Notes: generated by a model from the sequence alone, not told the origin. Shown: positions 42,635-52,405, counted from the first letter of the stretch. The stretch: 58,835 nucleotides of DNA from Brevibacterium antiquum CNRZ 918 (GCF_900169145.1 NZ_FXZD01000014.1:1-58835); one strand, 5' to 3'. Program-made: numbers and translations.

Positions 42635-44233
42635 TCAGGTCCTCTGGACGTACACGTTCTTGATCTTGGCGACATCGGCCGTGAACGGACCGGTGGCGAA
42701 ATAGTGGATCTCGATGTGGATCTCCGCGGTCGTCGGATCTTCCTTCATGCTCTGTGCGAAGTCTCGGGACACCGAGGCTAGGTGGCCCAGGACTCCGGCT
42801 TGGATGGTCTCGGCCATCTCGGCGCGCTCAGGTGCCGACAGCTCCTGGCTGTCCTCGCGCAACTGGATGTGCAGAGTCGGGCGCTGTTCATGGTTGTGCG
42901 TCTCACGCAGTTCGATCCGGAAGGACTCGATGAGATGAGCCTGCGGGTTGTCGCGGTAGAGCCCGTTCTCGATGTCGAGCGGGTAGATGTTGGCACCCAT
43001 ATACGAGATGGTGGAATCGGCGCGGCCGAAGAGGAGCACGAACGGCAGCTTCATGCCGTTGTCGGCGAACGCCGTGGAGCATTCGGCGGCCAGCTGCGGA
43101 TGCCTGCGGGTGAGTTCGACCATGCGGGGGAAGTCGATGAGGGTCGCCTCGTCGCCGATGTTGTAGCGCAGCCGTGGGCTCATCACCGCAGCGGAGTTGA
43201 TCGTCGCGACGAGCTCCCCGGATTCGTTCGTCTCCAGATAGGTCTCCAGCGGGTTGTACTGGAAGACCATCGGCACTCGGGATTCGGAAGGTCCGAGCAC
43301 CTCGGCGCGGAAGTCGAGGTCGTGGGCCAGGGCCCGGCGGATGACGACGGAGAGATCGGACTCGCCGGCCATGCCGATCGTGAGGTCGCTGGCTCCGTAT
43401 CCGGAGTAGACCCGATGGAAGCGTGACTGCACGTAGTCGCGCAGGCCCTCGGTCATGGCCTCACCCCCGACGAAGCCGTTGAGCCGGAACTCGTCCCAGA
43501 CTCCGGGTTCGGAGTCCATCCGATCGACGAGGTGTTTGAGGAACGGGGGATAGGCGCTGATGAGGTAGGTGTGGCCCGGTCCGAAATGGGCCATCGTGTC
43601 GAGGATCTTCTCGAGGTCGGGGCCGGTGTTCTTCACCATGGCGACCTTGGCCATCGCCAGGCCCGTATTCGTTCCCGTGGCCCATGCGCCCATGGAGAAG
43701 GCGTTGATGCAGAAGAGGTCCTTGTCTTTGAAGAGCATCGTCACGTAGCCGGCGACGTTCTTGTGGACGGTGTCGAGTTCCTTCTTCGACCGCATCCAGT
43801 TGAAGGGTGTGCCGGAGGAGCCGGACGATTCGTCGACGACCGTGCCGGCTCGTTGGATCCGTCCGTCCCAGCAGCGGTGCTCCTCACTGTACCGGCGCAC
43901 GAAATCATCCTTGGACGTCGGCGTATAGGCATCGAGGTCCCACCATCTGAAGGTGAAGCCGGTTCGTGCGAGATAGTCCTGATAGGCCGGAACATCGAGT
44001 GAGGCCTGTTGGCAGATCATCCACGCATTGAGCTTCGCAAAGGGTTCGAGGCCCGGATGGTAGTGCTTGGCCGTGAACCTCCAGATCGCCGGGTGGAGTC
44101 GGTAGGCTCCGTAGGCTGCTGTGAGTCCGACGTTGGCCAGGCGCAGGACGGCCTGGCGGGCCAGATTCACCGGACCGCGGGGGATCGGCAGGCGTTGGAG
44201 ATCGGCGGCAACTCTGGTCTGGGGCTGGCTCAT
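42635..44233 (-). CDS. PaaK-like adenylate-forming ligase
   Basis: 532 residues. The ATP-binding motif is DESSGSSGTPFNW (about residue 133), and PRLRYNIGDEATLID corresponds to the conserved (Y/R)xxGD motif. The C-terminal domain has FGRADSTISYMGANIYPLDI, as in phenylacetate-CoA ligase and F390 synthetase relatives. It should activate a carboxylic acid as acyl-AMP and pass it to CoA or directly to an acceptor. The segment SKKELDTVHKNVAGYVTML suggests a lipophilic or aromatic substrate, but this is weak. It is the first gene of the operon. A -10-like TACGGT lies 6 nt before the ATG and inverted repeats lie just upstream. Confidence 0.78.
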   Translation of the reverse strand: MSQPQTRVAADLQRLPIPRGPVNLARQAVLRLANVGLTAAYGAYRLHPAIWRFTAKHYHPGLEPFAKLNAWMICQQASLDVPAYQDYLARTGFTFRWWDLDAYTPTSKDDFVRRYSEEHRCWDGRIQRAGTVVDESSGSSGTPFNWMRSKKELDTVHKNVAGYVTMLFKDKDLFCINAFSMGAWATGTNTGLAMAKVAMVKNTGPDLEKILDTMAHFGPGHTYLISAYPPFLKHLVDRMDSEPGVWDEFRLNGFVGGEAMTEGLRDYVQSRFHRVYSGYGASDLTIGMAGESDLSVVIRRALAHDLDFRAEVLGPSESRVPMVFQYNPLETYLETNESGELVATINSAAVMSPRLRYNIGDEATLIDFPRMVELTRRHPQLAAECSTAFADNGMKLPFVLLFGRADSTISYMGANIYPLDIENGLYRDNPQAHLIESFRIELRETHNHEQRPTLHIQLREDSQELSAPERAEMAETIQAGVLGHLASVSRDFAQSMKEDPTTAEIHIEIHYFATGPFTADVAKIKNVYVQRT

Positions 44234-44236
44234 AAT

Positions 44237-44285
44237 GTGACCGTAGCCCAGGTCACCGATCCCCGGGCGGCAAATTTCGAATTTG
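44237..44285 (-). promoter_or_regulatory. promoter/operator region of the ligase operon
   Basis: Two inverted repeats sit directly upstream of the start at 44233: GTGACC (44237-44242) with GGTCAC (44251-44256), 8-nt spacer, and CAAATT (44271-44276) with AATTTG (44280-44285), 3-nt spacer. On the minus strand TACGGT (44240-44245) is 6 nt before the ATG, the spacing of a leaderless promoter. No convincing -35. A dedicated regulator gene is not adjacent. Confidence 0.45.
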
Positions 44286-44353
44286 TGTCAGAATCGCATC
44301 ATCAACCCGCCGAGGTGGCCGGACCTGCCGGTGGTCCCGCCGAGGGGGTCGGA

Positions 44354-45205
44354 TCAGTTGAAGACGACCGTGCGGTGGCCGTCCATGAGGACCCGACCCT
44401 CGGCATGCCAGGCCACGGCCCGGGCAAGCACGGCGGCTTCGACGTCCTGACCACGTTGAACGAAGTCGGCGATATTGCGGTTGTGATCGACGCGGGCCAC
44501 GTCCTGTTCGATGATCGGGCCCTCGTCGAGATCGGGGGTGACGTAGTGGGCGGTGGCGCCGATGATCTTGACCCCGCGGGCATGCGCCTGGTGATAGGGC
44601 TTGGCCCCCTTGAAGCTGGGCAGGAACGAATGGTGGATGTTGATGACCCGCCCCTCCAACCGAGCACACAGATCGGGGGAGAGGATCTGCATGTACCGGG
44701 CGAGGACGATGAGCTCGACGTCGAGGCTCTCGACGAGGTGACTCAGCCTCGCCTCGGCGGCCTCCTTCGTGTCCCGGGTGATCGGAATGTGGTGGAAGTC
44801 GTGGCCGTGGAACTCGGCGAGTGAGCGCATCGAATCATGATTGCCGGCCACTCCGACGATGTCGATGGGCAGCTGCCCTGAGCTCTGCTGGAACAGCAGG
44901 GTGTTGAGGCAGTGGGCGGCCTTGGACACGAGGACGAGGGTCCGCGTCTTCTTCTCCACCGGTTGGAGACTGAGCGTCATGTCGAAACGGTGGGCCGCCT
45001 CGGCGAGGGCAGACTCCACAGTTCCCGCCTCGGCATCCGCGCTCGTGACGAACTGGACTCGGAGGAAGAACTGCAGAGAATCGGGGGAGGAGAACTGCTG
45101 GGACTCGGTGATGTTGGCCCCGAGTGAGGCCAGAACCCCGGTCACGGCGTGGACGATTCCGGTTGCGTCCGGGCAGGTGACTCGCAGGATCCATTCTCGA
45201 CTCAT
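44354..45205 (-). CDS. purU: formyltetrahydrofolate deformylase
   Basis: Hydrolyses 10-formyl-tetrahydrofolate to formate and tetrahydrofolate; 283 residues from the ATG at 45205. The N-terminal ACT domain ([20 protein letters not shown]) is followed by the formyl-transferase-like catalytic domain with [19 protein letters not shown] and [17 protein letters not shown], which carry the Asn/His/Asp triad. It is divergent from glyA-folD with a 168-nt shared promoter region, so the three genes form a one-carbon balance cluster. Confidence 0.95.
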   Translation of the reverse strand: MSREWILRVTCPDATGIVHAVTGVLASLGANITESQQFSSPDSLQFFLRVQFVTSADAEAGTVESALAEAAHRFDMTLSLQPVEKKTRTLVLVSKAAHCLNTLLFQQSSGQLPIDIVGVAGNHDSMRSLAEFHGHDFHHIPITRDTKEAAEARLSHLVESLDVELIVLARYMQILSPDLCARLEGRVINIHHSFLPSFKGAKPYHQAHARGVKIIGATAHYVTPDLDEGPIIEQDVARVDHNRNIADFVQRGQDVEAAVLARAVAWHAEGRVLMDGHRTVVFN

Positions 45206-45373
45206 GCGCTCGATTCTAATCGCCTGCCCCACGCTGCCCCGCAACCGGCCCATCATCCGGATGACGAACGGCCCATCGGTGTGATCTGGTTCGCTGTTAG
45301 CATTGATTTCGGGTACTCGCGGAGCCGATCGCGGCGTCCCACTCATCACTTTGGATGCCACAGGAGTGTACAC

Positions 45374-46648
45374 ATGACTGATAACACGATGCAGGCCTCG
45401 CTTGCAGACATCGATCCCCAGATTGCGGAAGTCCTCGACCAGGAGCTGGGTCGCCAGCGTTCGACTCTGGAGATGATCGCCTCGGAGAACTTCGTGCCGC
45501 GCGCCGTGCTGCAGGCACAGGGCTCCGTGCTGACGAACAAGTACGCCGAGGGCTACCCGGGCAAGCGCTATTACGGTGGCTGCGAGTACGTCGATGTCGC
45601 TGAGACCCTGGCCATCGACCGGGCCAAGAGCCTCTTCGGTGCCGAATACGCCAACGTGCAGTCGCACTCGGGTGCCTCCGCCAACGCTGCCGTGATGCAC
45701 GCGCTCGCCCGCCAGGGTGACAAGATGCTCGGTCTCTCCTTGGCTCACGGTGGTCACCTGACACACGGCATGAAGATCAACTTCTCGGGCCGCCTCTACG
45801 ACGTCGCCTCCTACGAAGTCGATCCCGACACTTACCGCATCGACATGGACAAGGTGCGCGAGCGGGCGCTCGAACACCGTCCAGAGGTCATCGTCGCAGG
45901 TTGGTCCGCCTACCCGCGTCAGCTCGACTTCCAGGCCTTCCGCGACATCGCCGACGAGGTCGGAGCGAAGCTCTGGGTCGACATGGCCCACTTCGCCGGT
46001 CTCGTCGCCGCCGGCCTGCATCCGAACCCTGTGCCCTTCGCCGACGTCGTGTCCTCGACGGTGCACAAGACCATCGGCGGCCCTCGCTCGGGCTTCATCC
46101 TCGGCAAGGAGGAGTACGCGAAGAAGCTGAACTCCGCAGTCTTCCCGGGGCAGCAGGGTGGACCTCTGATGCACGTGATCGCCGCGAAGGCAGTGGCGTT
46201 CAAGTTGGCCGCCTCTGAAGAGTTCAAGGCTCGTCAGGAACGGACCGTGCGCGGTGCTCAGATCCTGGCCGAGCGTCTCCTGGCCGACGACGTCGCCAAC
46301 GCCGGAGCCACGGTCCTCACCGGAGGCACCGACGTTCACCTGGTCCTCGTCGACCTGCGCAACTCAGCCTTGGACGGACAGCAGGCGGAGGATCTGCTGC
46401 ATGAGGTCGGAATCACGGTCAACCGCAATGCCGTTCCGTTCGACCCCCGTCCGCCCATAGTGACCTCCGGTCTGCGCATCGGCACCCCTGCTCTGGCCAC
46501 CCGTGGGTTCGGCGATGCCGAATTCACCGAGGTCGCCGACGTCATCGCCGAAGCACTCAAACCCGGTGCGAACGTCGAGGCCCTCAGCGCTCGGGTCAAG
46601 AAGCTCAGCGACAACTTCCCCCTCTACGAAGATCTGGAGCAGTACTGA
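45374..46648 (+). CDS. glyA: serine hydroxymethyltransferase
   Basis: PLP enzyme that converts serine plus tetrahydrofolate to glycine plus methylene-tetrahydrofolate; 424 residues from the ATG at 45374 (AGGAG 7 nt before). The motif [14 protein letters not shown] carries the PLP lysine. [14 protein letters not shown] and [15 protein letters not shown] are conserved. An upstream in-frame start inside purU is rejected. Its TGA overlaps the folD ATG (TGATG), so product and next enzyme are made together. Confidence 0.97.
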   Translation: MTDNTMQASLADIDPQIAEVLDQELGRQRSTLEMIASENFVPRAVLQAQGSVLTNKYAEGYPGKRYYGGCEYVDVAETLAIDRAKSLFGAEYANVQSHSGASANAAVMHALARQGDKMLGLSLAHGGHLTHGMKINFSGRLYDVASYEVDPDTYRIDMDKVRERALEHRPEVIVAGWSAYPRQLDFQAFRDIADEVGAKLWVDMAHFAGLVAAGLHPNPVPFADVVSSTVHKTIGGPRSGFILGKEEYAKKLNSAVFPGQQGGPLMHVIAAKAVAFKLAASEEFKARQERTVRGAQILAERLLADDVANAGATVLTGGTDVHLVLVDLRNSALDGQQAEDLLHEVGITVNRNAVPFDPRPPIVTSGLRIGTPALATRGFGDAEFTEVADVIAEALKPGANVEALSARVKKLSDNFPLYEDLEQY

Positions 46649-47535
46649 TGACAGCACAGATCCTTGATGGCAAGGCCTGTGCGAAGGAGATCAAGGACGA
46701 GCTGCGGACTGCCGTCGCGAACCTGGCCGAGCGGGGCATCGTCCCCGGCTTGGCCACGGTCCTCGTCGGCGAGGATCCCGGTTCGAAGTGGTACGTGGCC
46801 GGTAAGCACCGTGACTGCGCCGAGGTGGGCATCCATTCCATCCGTCGTGACCTGCCGGAATCGGTGAGCCAGGACGAGCTCCTGTCGGTCATCGACGAGC
46901 TCAACGCCGATGACGAATGCACCGGGTACATCGTGCAGCTGCCGTTGCCGTCCCACATCGACACGGACACCGTGCTCGAACGCATCGATCCGGCCAAGGA
47001 CGCGGACGGGCTGCATCCGACCAACCTCGGTCGGCTCATGCTCAACGTCAACCGGGAGATCACGACCCCGCTGCCGTGCACCCCTCGCGGGGTCATCGAA
47101 CTCATGCAGCGCAACGGCATCGAGCTGGCCGGCAAGCACGTTGTGGTCGTGGGCCGCGGCGTCACCGTCGGCCGGTCGATCGGCGCACTGCTGACTCGCC
47201 GTGAGTACAACGCCACGGTGACGCTGACCCACACCGGGACGAAGAATCTGCCCGAGCTGCTGGCTCAGGCCGACATCATCGTCGCCGCCGCAGGATCGGC
47301 CCGGATCGTGACCGCCGATGCGGTCAAGGACGGTGCCGTCGTCCTCGACGTCGGAGTCTCACGCGAAGAGGACCCGGAGACCGGGAAGTCGAAGATCGTG
47401 GGAGACGTGGACCCTGCCGTCGCCGAGGTAGCGGCTTGGGTGTCACCGAATCCCGGCGGAGTTGGGCCCATGACTCGGGCACTGCTTTTGAAGAATGTCG
47501 TTGACGTCGCTCAGCGGAGTGCCGCAGCCGCCTGA
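46648..47535 (+). CDS. folD: methylenetetrahydrofolate dehydrogenase/cyclohydrolase
   Basis: Bifunctional NADP-dependent enzyme converting methylene- to formyl-tetrahydrofolate; 295 residues. The catalytic lysine is in [12 protein letters not shown], the substrate site in QLPLPSHID, the nucleotide fold in [14 protein letters not shown], and the C-terminus has [16 protein letters not shown]. It directly follows glyA; a 20-bp terminator lies after it. Confidence 0.97.
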   Translation: MTAQILDGKACAKEIKDELRTAVANLAERGIVPGLATVLVGEDPGSKWYVAGKHRDCAEVGIHSIRRDLPESVSQDELLSVIDELNADDECTGYIVQLPLPSHIDTDTVLERIDPAKDADGLHPTNLGRLMLNVNREITTPLPCTPRGVIELMQRNGIELAGKHVVVVGRGVTVGRSIGALLTRREYNATVTLTHTGTKNLPELLAQADIIVAAAGSARIVTADAVKDGAVVLDVGVSREEDPETGKSKIVGDVDPAVAEVAAWVSPNPGGVGPMTRALLLKNVVDVAQRSAAAA

Positions 47536-47550
47536 ACGGTTCATGGTCTC

Positions 47551-47594
47551 AGACCGGCGGCCTCCCACACATCTGTGTGGGAGGCCGCCGGTCT
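47551..47594. terminator. bidirectional terminator after folD
   Basis: Arms 47551-47570 and 47575-47594 are perfect complements over 20 bp (agaccggcggcctcc... on the left) with an ATCT loop. It lies between convergent folD and the GNAT gene. Confidence 0.93.
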
Positions 47595-47620
47595 CTGTTC
47601 TGCTGGTCAAACCATTTAGT

Positions 47621-48109
47621 TCACTCCTCGAGGAGCTTGAGCTCGAAGAACACACGCGGATCTCCGGTGCCCGCGTAGCCTTCGATGAGCTCACCGGTGA
47701 AACCGAGTGAGGAATGGAACGAGATCGCTGCGGACGAATCTGGCATGGTTGTCGCCTGCACCGATGAGACACCCAACTCTCGCGAGTGTTCGATGAAGTG
47801 CTGGTACAGGTGTCGACCGATTCCCCGATGGCGGAAATCCGACCGAGAGGCAACCAGGTGGATGTAGGCAGGACCGTCATGGGGGATCGCGCCGAGCAGA
47901 TAGCCGACAATCTCCGAACGGTACCTGGCGACCAGTCCCGAGGTCACGAACTGGTGGAACCAATAGGCATTGTGATCGCTGCTCAGGTCCCGGTCTCCCC
48001 AGAACTTCTCCTGCGCACTGAGCAGGAACTCTCGCATCTCACGGGCGTCTACTTCGTCGAGCGGGCTGATGTTCAGCTGCTCAGAATCGAAAGTCTCGTC
48101 TACAGCCAT
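47621..48109 (-). CDS. GNAT-family N-acetyltransferase
   Basis: 162 residues. The acetyl-CoA motif A is YIHLVASRSDFRHRGIGRHL and motif B is DSSAAISFHSSLGFTGELIEG. The start has CAGGAGG 5 nt upstream. It stands alone, convergent with folD and divergent from xthA. The substrate is unknown. Confidence 0.85.
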   Translation of the reverse strand: MAVDETFDSEQLNISPLDEVDAREMREFLLSAQEKFWGDRDLSSDHNAYWFHQFVTSGLVARYRSEIVGYLLGAIPHDGPAYIHLVASRSDFRHRGIGRHLYQHFIEHSRELGVSSVQATTMPDSSAAISFHSSLGFTGELIEGYAGTGDPRVFFELKLLEE

Positions 48110-48193
48110 TACGCCTCCTGAAATATACTTCTTTCCATCACTCTATAACGCCCAGGCCCGGATGAGTAGTGCGCTCATGCCATGATAGAACAC

Positions 48194-49006
48194 ATGATTC
48201 GGATTGCATCAGTCAACGTCAACGGAGTTCGAGCGGCATGGAGAAAGGGGATGCCCACCTGGGTAGACAGCGCCAAACCTGACTTCATCACGCTGCAGGA
48301 AGTCAGGGCCGCCAACGACATTGCCCTCACAGTGCTCGAGGACACCGGGTACACCACGATCAGCCACGACGCCGAGGCGAAGGGACGTGCCGGGGTGGCC
48401 GTCATGGCTCGAACTCAGCCTGTCGAGGTCCGCGAAGGACTCGGTACGGACGGGTACTTCGATCGGGCCGGCCGGTGGGTGGAAACCGACTATCGCCTCG
48501 GCGACGGGTCGTTGCTGACACTCGTGTCGGCCTACGTCCATTCCGGTGAGGTGGACACTCCCAAGCAGGAGGACAAATACCGTTTCCTCGACCGAATGAC
48601 CGTGCGCCTGCCTGAACTCGCAGAGACCGCAGATCACGTGCTGATCACCGGTGACCTCAACGTCTGCCACACCGAACGGGACTTGAAGAATTGGAAGGCC
48701 AACCGCAAGAAGGCCGGCTTCCTGCCCGAGGAGCGCGCATACTTCGACGGCTTCTTCGGTGACGTGGGTTTCGTCGACGTGCACCGGAAGCTCAGCGGCG
48801 ATGTCGACGGTCCCTACACGTGGTGGTCCATGCGTGGTCAGGCCTTCGACAACAATGCGGGGTGGCGCATCGACTATCAGATGGCGACACCGGGACTTGC
48901 CCAGGCGGCAGTCAGGGCCACGGTCGACAAGGCCGACAGCTGGGCCGAGCGTTGGTCCGATCATGCCCCTCTCGTCATCGACTACGAGGTTCCAGCCCCG
49001 AAGTAG
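48194..49006 (+). CDS. xthA: exodeoxyribonuclease III / AP endonuclease
   Basis: DNA repair nuclease of the EEP superfamily; 270 residues from the ATG at 48194. Landmarks: ASVNVNGVRAAW, LQEVRA (metal Glu), TGDLNVCHTERDLKN, WRIDYQMAT and SDHAPLVIDY (catalytic Asp-His). An in-frame ATG at 48182 is possible. I prefer 48194 because it matches family N-termini and because CATGAT lies 7 nt before it, as in a leaderless promoter. Confidence 0.93.
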   Translation: MIRIASVNVNGVRAAWRKGMPTWVDSAKPDFITLQEVRAANDIALTVLEDTGYTTISHDAEAKGRAGVAVMARTQPVEVREGLGTDGYFDRAGRWVETDYRLGDGSLLTLVSAYVHSGEVDTPKQEDKYRFLDRMTVRLPELAETADHVLITGDLNVCHTERDLKNWKANRKKAGFLPEERAYFDGFFGDVGFVDVHRKLSGDVDGPYTWWSMRGQAFDNNAGWRIDYQMATPGLAQAAVRATVDKADSWAERWSDHAPLVIDYEVPAPK

Positions 49007-49042
49007 GGGCCGAGCCTGCCGGGCTTGACAGATAGACCGTCT

Positions 49043-49104
49043 CAGCAGCCCTTCGGGCGCTGGGCAACCCCGCTAAAGGTTGCTCAGCGCCCGGAGGGCT
49101 GCTG
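49043..49104. terminator. 27-bp bidirectional terminator after xthA
   Basis: Arms 49043-49069 and 49078-49104 pair over 27 bp with two G-U pairs and an 8-nt loop (ccgctaaa). It is the longest hairpin in the window, between convergent xthA and the SMR operon. Confidence 0.92.
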
Positions 49105-49124
49105 TGTTCTGGCTGGCTGATCGT

Positions 49125-49457
49125 TCAGGCATGTGAGGAGCCGAGCTCGATGAGCAGGACGCCGATGAGGATGAGACCGATGCCGATGAGCATCTTCCGC
49201 GTCAGCTTCTCCTTGAACAAGGCGCGGCCGGCCAGAGCAGTCAGCGCCACCCCGGTGGCAGCCCAGATCCCGTAGGCCACCCCCAAGGGGATGCCGGTGC
49301 GCAGCGTCAGACTGAGCAGGCTGAACGAGATGAGGTACCCGGCTGTGACTCCTGCATACCACCATTTGCTGCCGCCGACCGATGCCATGCGCAGACAGAT
49401 AGTGGCCGCGACCTCGAGAATGATCGCGATGGCGAGAAGAATCCAGCCGATGGTCAT
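49125..49457 (-). CDS. small multidrug resistance (SMR) family protein, second of a pair
   Basis: 110 residues with four predicted helices. The conserved membrane Glu is in ILLAIAIILEVAATICLRMA (helix 1), and GVAYGIWAATGVALTALAG is the family signature of helix 3. It overlaps the preceding SMR gene by 4 nt. The pair layout suggests a heterodimeric EbrAB-type exporter or a guanidinium exporter; the two cannot be separated from sequence alone here. Confidence 0.85.
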   Translation of the reverse strand: MTIGWILLAIAIILEVAATICLRMASVGGSKWWYAGVTAGYLISFSLLSLTLRTGIPLGVAYGIWAATGVALTALAGRALFKEKLTRKMLIGIGLILIGVLLIELGSSHA

Positions 49458-49831
49458 GACTCGTCTCCTGGATCGCGCTGTGGTGCGTCCAGTACGGTCT
49501 GGTGCGCGTCGTCTTCGCGGTTGCCGACCTCGACGAGGATGACGCCGGCCATGATGAAGACGATTCCGGTGATCATGACGGGTGTGAGCGGTTCAGCGAA
49601 AAGGACGAGAGAGAGGACCGCGGTGAGCGCGACTCCCGCAGCACCCCAGATTCCGTAGGCGATGCCCAGCGGCATACCGACGCGGAGGGTAAGGCTGAGG
49701 AAGACGAAGGCCGCGGCATAGCCGAGACCGACGACGATGTAGAGGGCGGGGGAGTCAAGGGCTGCCTTCAGCGCCAGAGTGCCAGTCACCTCGGCGATGA
49801 TGGCGCCCATCAGAAATAGCCATTTGCTCAC
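49454..49831 (-). CDS. small multidrug resistance (SMR) family protein, first of a pair
   Basis: 125 residues from a GTG at 49831 (SKWLFLMGAIIAEVTGTLALK), chosen because GATAAT (49838-49843) lies 6 nt before it, as in a leaderless promoter. ATG at 49849 would add six residues. The helix 1 Glu (AIIAEVTG) and helix 3 GIAYGIWGAAGVALTA are intact. A hydrophilic C-terminal tail of about 22 residues (NREDDAHQTVLDAPQRDPGD) is unlike the second partner. It overlaps the downstream SMR gene by 4 nt. Confidence 0.82.
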   Translation of the reverse strand: MSKWLFLMGAIIAEVTGTLALKAALDSPALYIVVGLGYAAAFVFLSLTLRVGMPLGIAYGIWGAAGVALTAVLSLVLFAEPLTPVMITGIVFIMAGVILVEVGNREDDAHQTVLDAPQRDPGDES

Positions 49832-49849
49832 ATGATAATTATCGAGCAT

Positions 49850-50304
49850 CGTCATTCGGCAGGGAAATCGCCGGTCAAGCGACCAGGGACCAGCACCTTG
49901 GCGAAGCCGATCCCGCAGGCCCTTCACGAGCCGCTCGAGGCGATGTGTGCCTGCGCTGGTTCTGGTATCTCTCCTCTCGATGCCGCTGTCACAGCACAGG
50001 GAACACGGTCACTCTTGTTTGAGTGGGGAATGCTCGTCCCAGTGGGTCTTGACCTCTCGTACTGATGACCTCTCGTTGTGATTTCTGCGCGTTGAGACCT
50101 GTAGGAGCGAAACTCACGGTCTCCGTGAAGGGTGCCACCAGAGCCGACAAGCGTGTCTGCATCGTTGAATCAGCTGCTGAGCCCTGACACAGTCGTCACG
50201 GCCGAGACGATCTCGTCGCCGCAGCAGCGACCGTCTCGCCCGAGTCCTCGGCTCGCACAGGGGCGGACTGCAAAGACTCCCCGGTGAAGTGGCATCATAG
50301 TCAC
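49850..50304. other. intergenic region between the SMR operon and trpS
   Basis: 455 nt with no supported gene on either strand. A short direct repeat GACCTCTCG occurs at about 50050 and 50066. I looked for a guanidine-type riboswitch upstream of the SMR genes and for a tryptophan leader peptide or T-box before trpS and saw neither. Confidence 0.5.
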
Positions 50305-51303
50305 ATGACGACTTCTTCTCTGCCACGCACCGTTTCAGGCATTCAGGCCACCTCTGACTCACTGCACCTGGGTAACTACATCGGAGCTCTGCAGCAGTTC
50401 GTGGCGCATCAGGAGTCACACGATGCCTTCTACTTCATCGCGAACATGCACGCGATCACCGTCGAGCAGGACCCGAGCGATCTGCGCGAGCGAACCCTGC
50501 GCACGGCTGCGCAGTTCATTGCTGCGGGCATCGACCCGGAGAAGTCGACGATCTTCGTCCAGTCGCAGGTCCCGGCTCACCCGCAGCTGTCATGGATCCT
50601 GGAATGCACCACATCGATGGGCGAGGCCAGTCGGATGACACAGTTCAAGGACAAATCGGCCAAGCAGGAGCATGTGTCCCTGGGCCTGCTCACCTACCCC
50701 GCGCTGATGGCCGCCGACATCCTCCTCTACAATCCGCAGATGGTGCCCGTCGGAGAGGACCAGCGCCAGCATCTCGAGCTGACCAGAAACCTGGCCGAAC
50801 GCTTCAACTACCGGTTCGGTGAGACCTTCGTCGTACCCGAAGCACAGATCCTCAAGGCCACCGCGAAGATCTACGACCTGCAGAACCCCGCCTCGAAGAT
50901 GTCGAAATCCCTGCCCAGCCCCCTGGGCCGCATTGACATCCTCGACGACGCGAAGTCGCTGACGAAGAAGATCAAGTCCGCCGTCACCGACGATGGCAAG
51001 GAGATCGCCTACGACCCGGAGGCCAAGCCGGGAGTGTCGAACCTGCTCACGATCTACTCCTCCCTGACCTCGCGGTCGCTCGACGACATCGTCGCCGAGT
51101 ACGAGGGGAAGATGTATGGCCACCTCAAGGTCGACCTCGCCGAGATCGCCGTCGAAGCCCTCACCCCTGTGCGTGAGCGCACCAACGAGCTCCTGCAGGA
51201 CCGGGCGCAGCTCCAGGCCATCCTCGATGCGGGTGCGGCGAAGGCCAATGAGATCGCCGAGGTGACTCTGCGAGACGTCTACGACAGGGTCGGCTTCATC
51301 TGA
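50305..51303 (+). CDS. trpS: tryptophan--tRNA ligase
   Basis: Class I aminoacyl-tRNA synthetase; 332 residues from the ATG at 50305. The HIGH-type motif is SLHLGNYIGAL, the KMSKS motif is ASKMSKSLPSP, and VGEDQRQHLELTRNLAERFN is the conserved adenylate/tRNA region. The ATG is 6 nt after CATCAT and has no Shine-Dalgarno, so the message may be leaderless. Confidence 0.95.
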   Translation: MTTSSLPRTVSGIQATSDSLHLGNYIGALQQFVAHQESHDAFYFIANMHAITVEQDPSDLRERTLRTAAQFIAAGIDPEKSTIFVQSQVPAHPQLSWILECTTSMGEASRMTQFKDKSAKQEHVSLGLLTYPALMAADILLYNPQMVPVGEDQRQHLELTRNLAERFNYRFGETFVVPEAQILKATAKIYDLQNPASKMSKSLPSPLGRIDILDDAKSLTKKIKSAVTDDGKEIAYDPEAKPGVSNLLTIYSSLTSRSLDDIVAEYEGKMYGHLKVDLAEIAVEALTPVRERTNELLQDRAQLQAILDAGAAKANEIAEVTLRDVYDRVGFI

Positions 51304-51355
51304 GCTGGCTGCACCCCGATCCGACCTGACGTGCGACGAGTGTGAAGGAAGAACC

Positions 51356-52405
51356 GTGGCGAAGAAGAAACCCGAAGAGGGACCGCTGAACCTCACTCCA
51401 GATATGCTGCACACCGCGGCACGGATGGAAGACCGTTTCAACGGTTGGCTGCAGAACCGCGCCACCGACCACACCTATCAACGCACGGTCATGGCCTATG
51501 ACACGTACGGCGGCACCGGGTGGGTGAGAGTGCTCGGCCGTTTGGTCCTGACCCCGACCGGTCAGCCTGCCGCGGATCTGCAGGCGAGCATCCGGGGGTG
51601 GAAGTCCTTTGTCAGTGTGCCTCTGCCCAACGACACTGCATGGGTGCGCGTCAACGACGAAGAGCACATGGTCACTGCTGACCGGGGCGGCATCATCGAC
51701 ACGGTCATTCCCGGTGACTTTCAGCCCGGTGAGACGGAGATCGAACTGTGGACCGACGGGTCGCTCGTCGATTCCGCTGCGGTGCGGATCATCGGCGAGG
51801 ACTCGACGTTCGGCATCATCTCCGATATCGACGACACCGTCATGGTCACCTCACTGCCCCGGCCGTTTCTGGCCGCGTGGAACACCTTCGTCCTCAGCGA
51901 GCATGCCAGGTCACCGGTGGCGGGGATGGCTGTTCTCTACGACCGAATCACCTATATGCGCCCAAACTCACCGATGGTCTATCTGTCAACGGGCGCTTGG
52001 AATTCGGCCCTGACGATCAAACGGTTCCTCTCCCGCAACCTCTACCCGATGGGGCCCCTGCTGCTCACCGACTGGGGACCGACGACAACTCGAGTCTTCC
52101 GTTCGGGCAAGGAGCACAAACGCAACTCTCTAGAGCGGCTATCGCGTGAGTTCCCGTGGATGAAATGGCTGCTCATCGGCGATGACGGTCAGAAGGACGA
52201 AGAAGTCTACGGAGAGTTCGTGGACAACCATCCCGACAATGTCGCCGCGGTCGCAATCCGCCAGCTCACCGTGGGCGAAGCGGTTTGGGCTGGTGGTCGT
52301 TCGAAGCGCCACGGTCGCGGTCAGGGCGTGCCGTGGATTTATGCCCCGGACGGTGCAGGACTGTCCTCACGCCTGACCGAACGGGGCATCATCTCCACGA
52401 TCTGA
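51356..52405 (+). CDS. App1-domain (DUF2183) phosphatase-like protein
   Basis: 349 residues, GTG start after GGAAGAACC. The App1 catalytic region begins FGIISDIDDTVMVTSLPRP (DxDxT, about residues 154-172), then VYLSTGAWNSALTIKRFLSR and WLLIGDDGQKDEEVYGEF, the remaining HAD-type motifs. Yeast App1 is a phosphatidate phosphatase; bacterial members are uncharacterised, so lipid phosphatase activity is an inference. No signal peptide is seen. It is 52 nt from trpS and convergent with the next gene without a terminator. Confidence 0.82.
   Translation: MAKKKPEEGPLNLTPDMLHTAARMEDRFNGWLQNRATDHTYQRTVMAYDTYGGTGWVRVLGRLVLTPTGQPAADLQASIRGWKSFVSVPLPNDTAWVRVNDEEHMVTADRGGIIDTVIPGDFQPGETEIELWTDGSLVDSAAVRIIGEDSTFGIISDIDDTVMVTSLPRPFLAAWNTFVLSEHARSPVAGMAVLYDRITYMRPNSPMVYLSTGAWNSALTIKRFLSRNLYPMGPLLLTDWGPTTTRVFRSGKEHKRNSLERLSREFPWMKWLLIGDDGQKDEEVYGEFVDNHPDNVAAVAIRQLTVGEAVWAGGRSKRHGRGQGVPWIYAPDGAGLSSRLTERGIISTI

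Noticed and set aside
49850..50304. Guanidine riboswitch before the SMR genes or tryptophan leader before trpS
   Set aside because: No ykkC-type conserved blocks and no Trp-rich short frame or T-box sequence could be found by eye.
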